Below, one piece after another: positions 53,409 through 64,000 of a DNA stretch of 64,000 nucleotides. The stretch lies in contig NC_019876.2 of NCBI RefSeq assembly GCF_002234675.1, positions 24,547,229-24,611,228 of the forward strand, given 5' to 3'. The notes under the pieces are model-generated. The model had not been told where the DNA came from, ran no database searches, and saw only the letters and a list, made by a program, of their open reading frames with translations. The translations under genes and the position numbers were made by a program. How positions within the stretch are numbered: position 1 is the first letter of the stretch; each line of letters opens with the position of its first letter. The stretch comes from Oryzias latipes. Lineage: Eukaryota > Chordata > Actinopteri > Beloniformes > Adrianichthyidae.

Positions 53409-53917
53409 AGGGGCTGTAAGTTAGTGGAAGAGAGTGTAAACAAAGGGGTCATGGCTTACTTCTGCGCCAACAGTCCAAATGGAGAATTGAGGAAATAATG
53501 AGAACTAGAAAAGGGGACCAAGGAGACCTAAAGAAGGATGATGATAAAAGTGGACAGGAGAATGGAGATGAAGATGGAATGGAGCAGATAAACTGTGAAG
53601 AGGTAAGTTTGTGCTGAACTCCTGCCGCTCTGCAGAAACTATGTCCTGGAAAATGGCACAGGTTTTTTGTTCCAGTCATTTTTTGATTCACAGTAAAAGT
53701 GTTGCCAGTGGTCTTTTAATAATGATTATGCTGATTTTAGACAAAAACAAAATAAAACTGGGTGGTTTTTTTTTACTAGAAGTTGGTTTTTGAAGAGTTC
53801 ATTGGAAATTCACCTCTATATTATGGGCGGAGCATATGGCATGGAGTAATTTTGAAGCCTGCTCCAATATCCAATCATCCCTATGTTTACACTCTCCTGC
53901 TATCTTACAGCCCCCTA
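53409..53917. repeat. MITE-like element with AGGGGCTGTAAG ends
   Basis: About 37 bp at 53409-53447 (GGGGCTGTAAGTTAG...GAGTGTAAACA) is matched in inverse at 53879-53917. The interior has purine-rich sequence and no convincing ORF. Confidence 0.65.
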
Positions 53918-54904
53918 CCCATCAGATCTACTGGGTTTTTCAAACAGCACTTTTTCATCTGCTCCTGAATTAATAAAGAGATACTCAGAAATGTGTTGCA
54001 CACTTTAAATGAACAGCAAACCACTGAACATTTTGTGTGTTTTATTCACGGATTCTTCCAAGTACAACAGCGTATGCAAGCTCATACATGTGGTTTTTCC
54101 AGACAAACAAACTCTCAGCAATCAATAGATCCCTGAGAGTTTGATCTATTGATCCCAATAAATACCACAACATACTGAGCTGATACTGGTTTTACCACCA
54201 GTTAAAACAAACTAAGTAAATCAAATTGGTAAATATATTCAAATTGAAAAAAATACAAAGACTGTCAAGATGGTTACAGATTTAAAAAAGTGAAATTTAA
54301 GATTTTAAGAACTTTATAAAGATTATAAAATATAGAAATCATATGTACAAAGAAAATGAACTTCATTTTTATTGTAGCAAACATACATAAACACTAAATG
54401 CAAGAAAATGTGAAACTGATGAAGCAAAAATTACAAAAAAATACAAACACTGACGTAATGATTTCACTGCAGCATCATCAGGTTAGACTTTATGGACAAG
54501 ATTAGAATAATGTTTTCATTACATTTATTTTCTAAATTTCTAAATGATTGAGCATCTGAAGCTGCGTAAACAACAAACGTGATTTGCACATCAGGAGGAG
54601 CAGTGTCAATGTCATCTGAAGTCCTGCAGCGTGATTAGAGCAACGGGTGCAGCAGAATTTGAGCAGCGAGGCAAGAGTTCAAAGTTCAGAGTTCTTAACC
54701 CGCTGTATCCCTTTCAGAGTGACAGGGTTGCTGGAGCCTGTCCCAGCTACTGTTGGGCAAAGGCGGGGTACAGGCTGTACGGCAGCCATGTGAGCGGCTG
54801 TTGTGGTTAAGCCATGTATAAAAATGACTTCATAAGTATTCAATCAAAAGCTTTGCAGTGAAAATATATAGAAAATATAATAAATAAAAACTATCCAGAC
54901 AAAG
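53918..54904. other. AT-rich intergenic stretch with a SINE-tail fragment
   Basis: Nothing coding was seen. At 54690-54790, AACCCGCTGTATCCCTTTCA...GGCGGGGTACAGGCTG resembles the 3' portion of fish SINE-like repeats. Confidence 0.5.
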
Positions 54905-55377
54905 TGTCATGATCTCACAAAGATGAGGAACCCAGATGCTGCAACCCAGAAGGAAGACAGGTAAGTGGATGATGAGAAAGGATTTATTATTTTCTCCAGA
55001 GGTGAAGATGGTTGAAGAGGGTCCAGACTAGACGTGGCTGTGGCGAGGCTGGAGGGTTTAGAAACGGTTAGCGGGTGCCGAGGGTTTCCGATCTCCTGAG
55101 CCGTAGAATGAAAGGTTCGCGCTGCAGTCACTCGTGAGAGGTTGGATCCTGAGACAGGGAATATAGAATTAGTAGGAGCCAGAGACTTTGAACAAAGCAG
55201 TAACAAAGCTTAGAACCAGAACAGTCACCATAAGGGGTAACAAACTGGCGTTGAGTAGTGGCGTAGGGTCTCCTTTTGAATCCACGGAAGATGATGAGGA
55301 GAGTGATGGCAGCTGATGGCACTCAGGAACATCAGAGCAGAGCTGGAGGGGGGAGGAGACTGCCAGGCACCGTGACA
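54905..55377 (-). mobile_element. Solo LTR with CAAAG target duplication
   Basis: 473 bp with ends TGTCATGATC and GCACCGTGACA, flanked by CAAAG at 54900-54904 and 55378-55382. The minus strand is the sense orientation, judged from similarity of its end (CTTCTGGGTTGCAGC...GATCATGACA) to the LTR at 26715-27195. Confidence 0.85.
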
Positions 55378-56434
55378 CAAAGTGCGCATATCTTTGTAAT
55401 TTTGTTAGTTTTATGCGCCAAAGTCACTTTATTTAACCTCAAAGTTGACAACATTAACTGTCTTCACACAAAAATGACATGTAATAACTGATAAATAGTA
55501 CAAATAAGCCATTAAAGTAGACATCGTTTTGTTAGGAGAAAGTCATTTGAATGTGTTAACAGATGGGGTTTACATATCATGTTCTATCCTAAACATACTT
55601 TAACCACGGCTGAGCAAACAGCGGCTCACTTGACCGCAGCCACCCTAAACCGGTCACTGCATGAAGCTGGAGCCGCCTGACCAAAATCATTTGGAAAGCT
55701 AGCTTCCCCACAAGCACTTGCATAGTTAGCTTCCAAAGAACCAAGCTAGTTAGCATCACCATGTGCTCGGCTCTCCAGCAATTCCACCGGAGAAAAGCTC
55801 GATTAGCCAGAATAAATAGGTCTCAAAGTCATTTAGTGTCTGAATTTAAAGAGTTTTGCCAAGACTTACCTAGATTCCATGGAAAATCGTTGTTAATTCA
55901 GAGACTTTGAAATCCCAGTTTTGAAAAGATACATAAACGTACATTTCTTGGTTTGACCCTTAATCCCCAAATCTAAGGAAAAATCATGTTTATTATTTAC
56001 AGTTATTTACAGTATAAGTTACATTTATTAGTAGTATTTTAAGACAAACTAGTTATGTCTTAAAAGTTTAATGTTTTGAATGAACGTTCTATGTGTTATA
56101 TTGTTCTGTAGTTTTACCATAACTTATTTATTTTGTCAAAATGAAAGAAAACACTTCAAATCTAGCACCACACAAACTCTGGCTGTGTCTGAATTACTAC
56201 CCTAACCCCTAACTACTAAAACCCTATATAGTGTGGCACTATATAGTTCTCTATAGTTCTCTGAATCTTCAAAGCAATTCGGACACCCGTGCTCACTACT
56301 TTTCTCTTTCGGGTGTTATTCATATGGCGCTTGACACGAAAACAAAGTGGCGCGTTACCGCCACCACATGGTCTGGAGATGAACTAGTTATCCTTTAACA
56401 GATTAGGACGAAACCAAATTATCCAAAATAAAAA

Positions 56435-56442
<8 letters not shown>

Positions 56443-56485
<43 letters not shown>
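56443..56485. repeat. (AT)n microsatellite
   Basis: About 20 AT units after a short poly(A) run. Confidence 0.95.
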
Positions 56486-56488
<3 letters not shown>

Positions 56489-56673
56489 ATTTTACGAAGA
56501 CTGTGTTTATGAATCTGCTGTGTTCTGATGATGTAAAATTTGACTGATTTATAAATAATAAAATTACAAACACATTGGTGTGGATTTAATGTATTTGTTC
56601 AGAAATAAATTGGCAAGTTTATACTAGTCCATGGCAATGTTTATATTTATTTTCTTAACCCTTTACTGTCCCG

Positions 56674-57600
56674 TGTGTAGCAGGATGAGTTAATTGGGCT
56701 CCCAGGTGTAGGCACTCCAGTCCTGGTGCTGCTAATTAGCGCCAGGCCACCTATATAGCGGGACGGAGCTGGCTTCTGCTCATTCCTGCCTGAGACTGCC
56801 TCCCTGGGTTGTACAGCCGGTGGGCTTGTGACTGGGGTGGAGGCGAAATGAGAACGCAGCGCTCCGGCTCCTTGTGATATCCCCCACTGACTGGTATGTG
56901 TGTGATGTGTGCCTCTTCGCCCTGCATGTCCTCTGGTTGCAGAGGTAATGCCCTGCTGCCTATTTTCTGGTTTGCCTCCACAGGGTGATTGGTGGAACCT
57001 GCTGCTGCTTTGCTTTTATCGTTTTTGCTGTGATTTCTCTGTCCGGGTCCCACCCCCGCCACGACGGGGCCGGTTGGAGCGAACGCCCAGCTCACTGAGA
57101 CCTCTCGTTGCTGTGGCATCTCACCGTACTGTGGACGGCTCCCACCAGTTGATCGGCGGTGGTCGGGCAGCTTACCGCCCCGGAACACTAATCATCTTTT
57201 TTTTAATCTTTATTTTTAATTTTGTGTCTTTTATTGATATTGTCAATTTTATTTGTTTCAGGTGGTAGGAGGCCGAGGTGGTGGACTGCTGTGTCTGGTG
57301 GTGGGTCCCAGTGAGCTGTGTGGTTTTCCATCACGTGTGCAGTGATTCCCAAAGGGGTGTTTGCGCTGTTCTTGCGCTGTTTTTAGCCACCTCGGTAAGC
57401 TCCTCCTCCAGAACATTTTTAACTGACTTTTATCAAGGATTGGTGTATTAAAAGGTTTCTTAACATTGTTTTTAACTGAATTCTAATAAATTATATTTTA
57501 AAACAAACCACAGCCTCTGCCTTGGTTTAGAGCAGGACCTGCACCTGCCTTCCTTTAAAATCTTTTCCTGGGGCTCAGCAGCCCCAGGTGGCGTTGTCAA
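56674..57600 (+). mobile_element. Candidate solo LTR inside the Harbinger element
   Basis: Begins TGTGTAGCAGGATG, has a TATA-like CCTATATAGCGGG (near 56751) and an AATAAA (near 57486), and ends GGCGTTGTCAA. CCCG precedes (56670-56673) and follows (57601-57604) it. The layout is LTR-like but the ends are imperfect. Confidence 0.4.
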
Positions 57601-58204
57601 CCCGTTTTCTCGTGCTGCCACACGTGCGACGAGAAAATGGCGAATATTAATCTGGCCGTTTTTCTGTTGGCAATAATTTGATTTGTTTTTTGCAACATCA
57701 GTCCAAAAACGAGCTGATATGCTACACAAGGCAGCAAGGAGGAGAACCAGGCGTCTCACAGCGGCAAGGAGAAGCAAACGTCTCATTTTCAGAAGATTTC
57801 CTCTGGCTGTCCTAGCCAGACATGAACAACTTGTGAGTTAAACTTTAGCATTTGGGGGTACGCCATCTACTGGGCCAGAGTAGATTCTTTTTTTTTTTTC
57901 TTCACTGCATGAGTTGTATAAATCCATGTAACACTCGTAAGTTCAGAGAAAGTTGTGTTTTTCTTCAGAGTCAAACCATATCAGCCTTCAACACAAAGTA
58001 TTCTGTACCAGTTTATTTAGAAAAAAGATTTACAGCACACTTGTTTTATACAAAAATGCTTTCATTTTTAAAAATTAATATGAAAACCCAAAAACCCAGC
58101 CCAAAAAACTTGAGGTTTTCCAGCATTCAAAAATACGCTATAAACTAAACTGTAAGACATCAGAATAAATAGAAACTTTCCAAAATGAAACTACGTTCTA
58201 TTTT

Positions 58205-59154
58205 ACAGGGTCTTCCGCGTATCTACTGCCTTCCCAACATTAAGGTTTCTGTCCTGGCCCTTTACGCTGACGGTCAGACACAAGACCGGATTTTCGGTTG
58301 ACCCGCAGGACCATCAAGCTCTGGAGCAGCTTCGGGTTCCTCACACTCTGGGGGGGGCACAGGAGACTGAGGTCCTGATGTTCCTGGCTGGCGTGTGGAA
58401 CATCTTACCGTGTGGTAGCCAGGGCCTTTGGTATGCCACGGTCCACTGTAAGTGACATAGTCCACAGGACGGCAGACCGCATCCTCCAGCTGATGTCCAG
58501 GGTCATCTGCCTTCCCAGTAGGGCTGAACTGACATTAGTCGCCTCTCGTTTTGAGCAGCTCTCTGGGTCTGATGCCTTCCAAAAGGTCGTGGGGAGCATT
58601 GAAGGCTGCCACATAAGAATTAAGGCCCCAAAAGAAGATCCAGCTATCCTTTTGTTAGATATCCTAGATCGGTCCATGACTCACGGGTTCTGCGCAACAG
58701 CCCAATTTACGCCAATAAAACGTACCCACCTGAAGGATACATCCTTTTAGGTGATGGTGGGTATCCCTGCATTGCGCAACCCATCACGCTAACACCCTAC
58801 AGGGAACCCCTGAGAAATGCAGTTGAGGCCCGATAAAACCGGCACCACACCAAGGCACGCTCTGTGGTGGAGAGAGCCTTTGGAATGATGAAGACGAGGT
58901 GGAGAGCCATATTTCTGGGGTCGTTGGAAGTTAAATCAAAATTTGCCGTCAAAATCATTGCCTGCAGCGCCATCCTGCACAATATGTGCATCAGTAAAGG
59001 GGACTGGTTGGAGCCCACAGTTGTTGAGCCACAGCAGGACAACGCCAGGAACCAGCAGGACAAGCAGAGGGGCGTCCGTCTGCGAGGACAAATCTCTGGT
59101 TTCCTGTCAGCTCCAACTGTGCCACAAATGGCTCTAGAAGACCACGATTATTAA
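58205..59154 (+). pseudogene. HARBI1-like transposase remnant of the 4.37-kb element
   Basis: Plus-strand pieces: VARAFGMPRSTVSDIVHRTA then DRILQLMSRV, VGSIEGCHIRIKAPKE (the usual Asp reads Glu here), HDSRVLRN-like region out of frame with an internal deletion near 58650, GDGGYPCIAQP, TLTPYREPLRNAVEAR, and VERAFGMMKTRWRAIF with the third acidic residue. Frameshifts and a stop before NRHHTKARS make it non-functional. Confidence 0.85.
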
Positions 59155-59321
59155 GATGTATAAAAAATAAGTGTTAAAGATGAGATGAAATTGTAAATAG
59201 TTACCTTTGATGTTTTTGAGATTGTTAAAAATGAATCAGGTTTAAATAATACTTGTTAATAATTCATTTCTGTTCATGAATTTTTTTAAACATATTGGAA
59301 CAATAAAAAAATTACTTTTTT

Positions 59322-60000
59322 TCAACAATCTTTTCCAGAACTAGTAAGAGTCTTTCTTGTCGCTTTTCCTCTCTTCTGGCTCCTCTCTGCCTTTTCTAAA
59401 ATACATAAAGGCTGCCTCTTAGGCTGCCTCTTAGCTGGCGGTCGCTCCTCCATCATCTTTCCCTGCCTGCTGCTGCTGTTGTTGGACTGAGGCAGAGGAT
59501 GCTCCAGAGGATGTGGAAGGGTTCTCCCAGCATGAGGCATGGAGGCCTAACAGATGTCCTGCTGCCTATTGCCTCATGCATCAGGGAGAACCACTTCCAG
59601 GATGCTGCTGAAGCTTCCCCTGCCTCAGTGCCACTGCCGGTGGGAGGCCTTAGAAGTTCCTTGAAATACCAAAAGGACACTTGTGAAAAAATATCTTAAG
59701 TTTACAGACTTTTCTAGGCCTTTATTTCTTCACAAACTGTTTTCTTTAGGTTCTCCTGTTTTTTTGCAGCTCTGGCTGGACTAATAAATTCTGTCAGCCC
59801 CAATTCCCGTATCACTGCTCTAAATACAAGGTAACACCAAAAACCTTTTCCCCAAATGACAATTAACACTTTAATGGTAAATGAATAAAAATCTGAGCTG
59901 TATCTTTACTCCCATCTAGCAGCTGAGGCGAATATTTTGCCTGAAAACAGGTTCTTTCTCCATCTGCAGGCGGATCAATCTCTCCACATCCTCGTCTGTC
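59322..60000 (-). pseudogene. Myb/SANT-like protein gene of the Harbinger element (remnant)
   Basis: Minus-strand pieces in exon-like order: DEDVERLIRLQMEKEPVFRQ (near 59980-59930), RAVIRELGLTEFISPARAAK then KQENLKK (near 59820-59730), and WKWFSLMHEAIGSRTSVRPP (near 59600-59530). The middle piece matches the W-R-L-AKKWENLK form of Harbinger Myb-like DNA-binding proteins. It is convergent with the transposase. No intact frame. Confidence 0.7.
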
Positions 60001-60589
60001 CCTACATTTGTAAAAACATTTTTGAAAAATGCGTTAATAACTAATAAGTGCGGTTAGAACTCATCCTTTTTGGATGTACTACTACTACCTCCTGTGTTTG
60101 TTTTTAGCCTTTGACGCTAGTTAGCGTTAGCTTTAGCATTACCGAAATCAATGAGCTTCAAAATAATGTAGGCTGTCGATTGAGGAATATAACATTTTAA
60201 ACATGTCATATAATATATATACAAATATATTTGACAACAGATACTTGCTACTTCTTCAAATCCTTACATTTATAAGTCATCTTCTTTGTGCCACCGTCCG
60301 CCATTTTTGGATCCATCAAACGCAATGTATTGTGGGTCAGACGCAATGCATTCTGGTTTGAACGCAGTGCATTCTGGGCAATATTCGCCAATCGAGTGAG
60401 CATCGATCCACACTGGTTTTTCAAGGAGACTTCTGGGAAATTTCTAGTGCACACGATTTTTGAACTGTAGATTCGGACAGCACTACAAAATGGCGACCGC
60501 ACTATATAGTGCACTATATAAGGGTTAGGGCAGTAATTCGGACACAGCCTCTGATCTTATTACAATGGAAAGTTTTGTAAAATGGTAAC

Positions 60590-60930
60590 GCTTTCTTTTA
60601 CAGTAAAGTACTTACAGTGTACTTAAGTGGTATTTACATGGTACTTATAGTGTAACTACTGGGTACTTTCAGGGTACTTACATGGTACTTTTTTATGGAA
60701 TTTACTGGGTACTTACAGTGTGTTTACATGGTACTTTCTATGGGACTTTACTGGGTACTTACATGGTACTTTTTGTGTCTACTCTGTACTTACATGGTAC
60801 TTACTGTGTATTTATATGGTACTATTTGGTTCATACCTATGTGGTACATACTGGGTATTTATAATATTCTTACTGGGTATTTACATGTTGTGCAAAGGTG
60901 TCTTTTATGGTACTTACCACATGTAAGAAC
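60590..60930. repeat. Degenerate short repeats (GGTACTTACATGGTACTT)
   Basis: Many imperfect 20-40-bp units of TGGTACTTACATGG and ACTGGGTATT. Open frames across it are artefacts of the repeat. Confidence 0.8.
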
Positions 60931-60968
60931 AAGGTAAGTACAAATAAAGTACCTTGACCTTTAGGTCT

Positions 60969-61805
60969 GCACTCGCTGCACGTTTCATGGTATTTACCAT
61001 GAATTTACCACAGAAACTACCCCTTAAGTACAGTGAAACTGTAACTGTAAAAGAAAGTCAGCCCTATTTCCACTCAACTACATGGTACTTTCATTACTAA
61101 ATACTGGGTATGTTCACTTGAATAGTACTTGGTACTTACCCCTTAAGTACACTGAAACTGTAACTGTAAAAGAAAGTCAGCCCTATTTCCACTCTATTAC
61201 ATGGTACTTTCAGTAGTAAATGCTGGGTATGTACACGTATTACCATCCCGTACAGTGTACATGAACACACTTGGTCTTCTGTCCTCACCACATGAGACAA
61301 TGCTAACCTGTTGGTAAGGGTAAAGTAACTACATTGTAAAAACATATTCTGGCCTGATTACTTCTTGTAACATGAGGCAAGTTTAAAGAGAAACAAGACA
61401 GCTGTGAAAACAACAATCTTTAATATGATACATGTCTGCAGCATACAAAGTGTCATCACAATGAAATATGTTTTAAGTACAAAACAGTACAAAGGAGCAT
61501 TCCAAAAAACACATTATTGGCCTGAGGGTCGTGCTTTTTGTCCATCAAAATTCTTTCAGCAGAGTTTGGTAACGGTGCAGGACTTCTTCAGGGTTTGTAA
61601 CTGCAAGAAAATTCACAATATGAGCTCAAGTGAACATAAAAAGCATAACGACTTTGATAAAATACAAAATAAATTGTACTTATTTAATCATTTCTGTAAT
61701 GAGTTTGATAAATTTCTGTGAATTCTTTATAGCTTTGACTGTAATGCTTGAAATTAATCAATTATCCTCATTTATGAACATGACAATAAATTATTCACAA
61801 CTTTA
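60969..61805 (+). repeat. Left inverted arm of the foldback-like element
   Basis: Contains two 119-bp units (period from 61081 to 61200) followed by unique arm sequence such as CATGAGACAATGCTAACCTG and GGCCTGAGGGTCGTGC, both found inverted in the right arm. Confidence 0.85.
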
Positions 61806-62949
61806 TATTTTAGTTACATAAACAAGAACAACAAAAAAGAAATCAAAGAAAAAAAATCAAAATTGCCATAAAAAAATCAAATTTGTTTAGACAAAGAATG
61901 ACAAAAGCAATGTTTTAATTGGCAATTGCTGTGTGTATTTATTCTTTATAAATATTATTCGCACCTACAATTTGCATTAGCATGAAAAACATTGCAGTGT
62001 AAAAGAAAAGGAAAAAATAAATAAATAGGCAATTTCAAATTCAACACAGTTATTCACAAAAATATGTTTTAATTTTCAAACATTTACATTCACTGTTGGG
62101 TGGTATTGTTGTCTCTATCATATTTGAAAATAAATAAATAAATAAAAATAAAATAAAAACGGCGAAAGAAAAGAAAATGGGGAAACGGCATTTAAACTCT
62201 TCATTAATGTAAATAATATGTCCACTTGGAGGATTTAGCTTACTTTAGCTTACTCTCCTGTGGCTTCACGGATTCGTCTGGGATGTCTTCTTCACCATAG
62301 CTGATCTAAAGCGGTAAAAAGACGGAAGTACGTCATCATTATTTTAAATAAACGCCTTTCTTTGATTTTCCCAGAAAGACGTGCGCTCAGTCAAACGACC
62401 ACAGAACAACAGACTTTATCATTTAGGCTACGTGCTTGTTTTACAGGTGCCTCTCTCCTGGTAAGTAACAAAAATGTTTGTAGATTTTCATTACAAACTT
62501 TGAAAATGTATACATGAAATAACTGAAATTATTGCAGCAAGGTAGACAGGCTCTTACGTCACGTTTCAAACACAGAGATAGCGGCTTGAAATCACGAGGT
62601 TAGCTTCTTTATAAAGTTTGATCAGTTTAAATATTTACATGTAATTTATCCAATATTTAAAAAAAAAAAAAACACTGGCTTACCTGCCAGATGAAGAGAA
62701 ATTCAAACTGTTGCGCGCGCCTCGAGGTTCTCCGGATTAATCTGCACGTTCACTTTGGGGGTAGTTGTGCTGCATTCAAGTGCGCTGGGAATTTGCAACT
62801 TTACTTCCCCTGCCATACTTAACAAAAACACACACTCGGGGTGTTTTTAGTATTAAAACTAATTATTTAGCCTTGTTGTTTTACATATTTTCCTGACATT
62901 ATATAATATATATTTAAAAAAGTTCATTTTTAGAACAATATTTTAAAAA
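61806..62949. other. Loop of the foldback-like element
   Basis: AT-rich outer parts. A GC-richer core at 62240-62470 contains TACGTCATCATT and a possible splice-donor CTCCTGGTAAGTAA near 62461. No ORF of note. It may hold a promoter or first exon of an unrelated transcript; this is only a suggestion. Confidence 0.35.
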
Positions 62950-64000
62950 AGTTAAGTTTTGAATAATTTATTATCATGTTTTTAAATGAGGATAGTACTT
63001 GATTAATTTCAAGCATTACAGTCAAAGCGATAAAAAAATTCATAGAGATTTATCAAACTCATTACAGAAATGATTAAATAAGTAAAATTTATTTTGTATT
63101 TCATCAAAGTCGTTATGCTTTTTATGTTCACTTGAGCTCATATTGTGAATTTTCTTGCAGTTACAAACCCTGAAGAAGTCCTGCACCTTTACCAAACTGG
63201 ACAAAAAGCACGACCCTCAGGCCAATAATGTGTTTTTTAGAATTCTCCTTTGTACTGTTTTGTACTTAAAACCTATTTCATTGTGATGACACTTTGTATG
63301 CTGCAGACATGTATCATATTAAAGATTGTTGTTTTCACAGCTGTCTTGTTTCTCTTTAAACTTGCCTCATGTTACAAGAAGTAATCAGGCCAGTATATTT
63401 TTTTTTACAATGTAGTTACTTTACCCTTACCAACAGGTTAGCATTGTCTCATGTGGTGAGGTCAGAAGACCAAGTGTGTTCATGTACACTGTACGGGAAG
63501 GTAATAAGTGGCATTTACTACTGAAAGTACCATGTAATAGAGTGGAAATAGGTCTGACTTTCTTTTACAGTACAGTTTCATTGTACTTAAGGGGTAAGTA
63601 CCAAGTACTATTCAAGTGAACATACCCGGTATTTAGTAATGAAAGTACCATGTAATAGAGTGGAAATAGGTCTGACTTTCTTTTACAGTACAGTTTCATT
63701 GTACTTAAGGGGTAAGTACCAAGTACTATTCAAGTGAACATACCCGGTATTTAGTAATGAAAGTACCATGTAGTTGAGTGGAAATAGGGCTGACTTTCTT
63801 TTACAGTTACAGTTTCACTGTACTTAAGAGGTAAGTACCAAGTACTATTCAAGTGAACATACCCAGTATTTAGTAAGGAAAGTACCATGTAGTTGAGTGG
63901 AAATAGGGCTGACTTTCTTTTACAGTTACAGTTTCACTGTACTTAAGGGGTAGTTTCTGTGGTAAATTCATGGTAAATACCATGAAACGTGCAGCGAGTG
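62950..64000 (-). repeat. Right inverted arm of the foldback-like element (partial)
   Basis: Mirrors the left arm, with four tandem 118-bp units instead of two. Cut by the window end. Confidence 0.85.
63523..64000. repeat. 118-bp tandem repeat array, about four units
   Basis: Units start with GAAAGTACCATGTA at 63523, 63641, 63759 and 63878. Each contains CTGACTTTCTTTTACAGT and GGGGTAAGTACCAAGTACTA. Confidence 0.9.

Larger units (their letters stand above)
56181..60549. mobile_element. Harbinger element with transposase and Myb-like genes (4.37 kb)
   Basis: The ends are inverted repeats: GGCTGTGTCTGAATTACTAC at left and the reverse complement of GTAATTCGGACACAGCC at right. Both are flanked by TCT (56178-56180 and 60550-60552), fitting the 3-bp duplications of PIF/Harbinger. 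Inside are a HARBI1-like transposase remnant on the plus strand and Myb/SANT-like exons on the minus strand, the usual two-gene Harbinger content. A possible LTR insertion lies at 56674-57600. Both genes are decayed. Confidence 0.8.
60580..64000. mobile_element. Foldback-like element with >1-kb inverted arms (runs off the window)
   Basis: 61805 back to 60969 is the reverse complement of 62950-64000, with indels from tandem-repeat number. The last bases of the window (GTGCAGCGAGTG) match CACTCGCTGCAC at 60969, so the right arm continues outside. The left arm begins with degenerate GGTACTTACATGG repeats from about 60590. The loop (61806-62949) has no transposase. Confidence 0.85.

Noticed and set aside
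53443-53600. A coding exon (MAYFCANSPNGELRK, GTAAGT donor)
   Set aside because: The frame stops after 15 codons and the sequence lies inside an inverted-end MITE-like element.
57472-57786. A 104-aa minus-strand ORF starting MRRLLLLAAVRRLVLLL
   Set aside because: It looks like a signal peptide but spans the end of a candidate LTR and Harbinger sequence, with no conserved domain.
60682-60937. Small ORFs with repeated WYL/YMVL words
   Set aside because: They read through the degenerate GGTACTTACATGG repeat in several frames at once.
63523-64000. A CRISPR-like or satellite array
   Set aside because: The units are contiguous with no unique spacers, the organism is a vertebrate, and the array is part of an inverted arm.

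Overview
This window looks like a teleost fish nuclear genome, possibly a medaka-like percomorph, though the species is not resolved. The signs are one ordinary multi-exon vertebrate gene with GT-AG introns, fish-type tRNA-derived SINEs, a fish-type Gypsy retrotransposon with integrase ahead of reverse transcriptase, PIF/Harbinger and piggyBac-like DNA transposons, and several LINE relics. Nothing bacterial is present.

The anchor is a complete ACOX3 gene (peroxisomal branched-chain acyl-CoA oxidase) on the minus strand, with start codon at 39980 and stop at 15478. Eighteen coding exons could be placed by splice sites, reading phase and family similarity; they join in phase to about 692 residues ending in Ser-Asn-Leu. 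Its introns hold most of the mobile DNA: an intact 5.7-kb Gypsy element (17677-23410), a 4.0-kb LINE with a 27-bp target duplication (34333-38345) inside an older LINE relic, a solo LTR (26715-27195), two 205-bp piggyBac-like MITEs, a SINE just inside a splice donor (31091-31339), and a long palindrome (38911-39072).

On either side of ACOX3 lie two intronless minus-strand coiled-coil ORFs: 8835-9911 (358 aa) and 46345-48768 (807 aa). A truncated third copy sits at 23416-23934. Each has the same broken Harbinger-like repeat, or its tail, on its 3' side. The 358-aa protein has four 14-residue repeats containing VQTD, and the 807-aa protein has a KETQV motif; both resemble dynein light chain (LC8) anchors. 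Both genes have clusters of TGACATCA-type octamers upstream.

Left flank (1-8410): two copies of the Harbinger-like repeat in opposite orientation. The first is split by a 2.8-kb, very G-rich, poly(A)-tailed insertion with a 14-bp target duplication (1942-4717). Region 10690-13010 is a 3'-truncated L1-type LINE plus a fragment of another LINE. Right flank (48769-64000): a TIR element flanked by TA (51508-52925), a MITE-like inverted repeat (53409-53917), a solo LTR with a 5-bp duplication (54905-55377), a 4.37-kb Harbinger element carrying decayed transposase and Myb-like genes (56181-60549), and a large foldback-like inverted repeat with 118-bp tandem units that runs off the window end (60580-64000).
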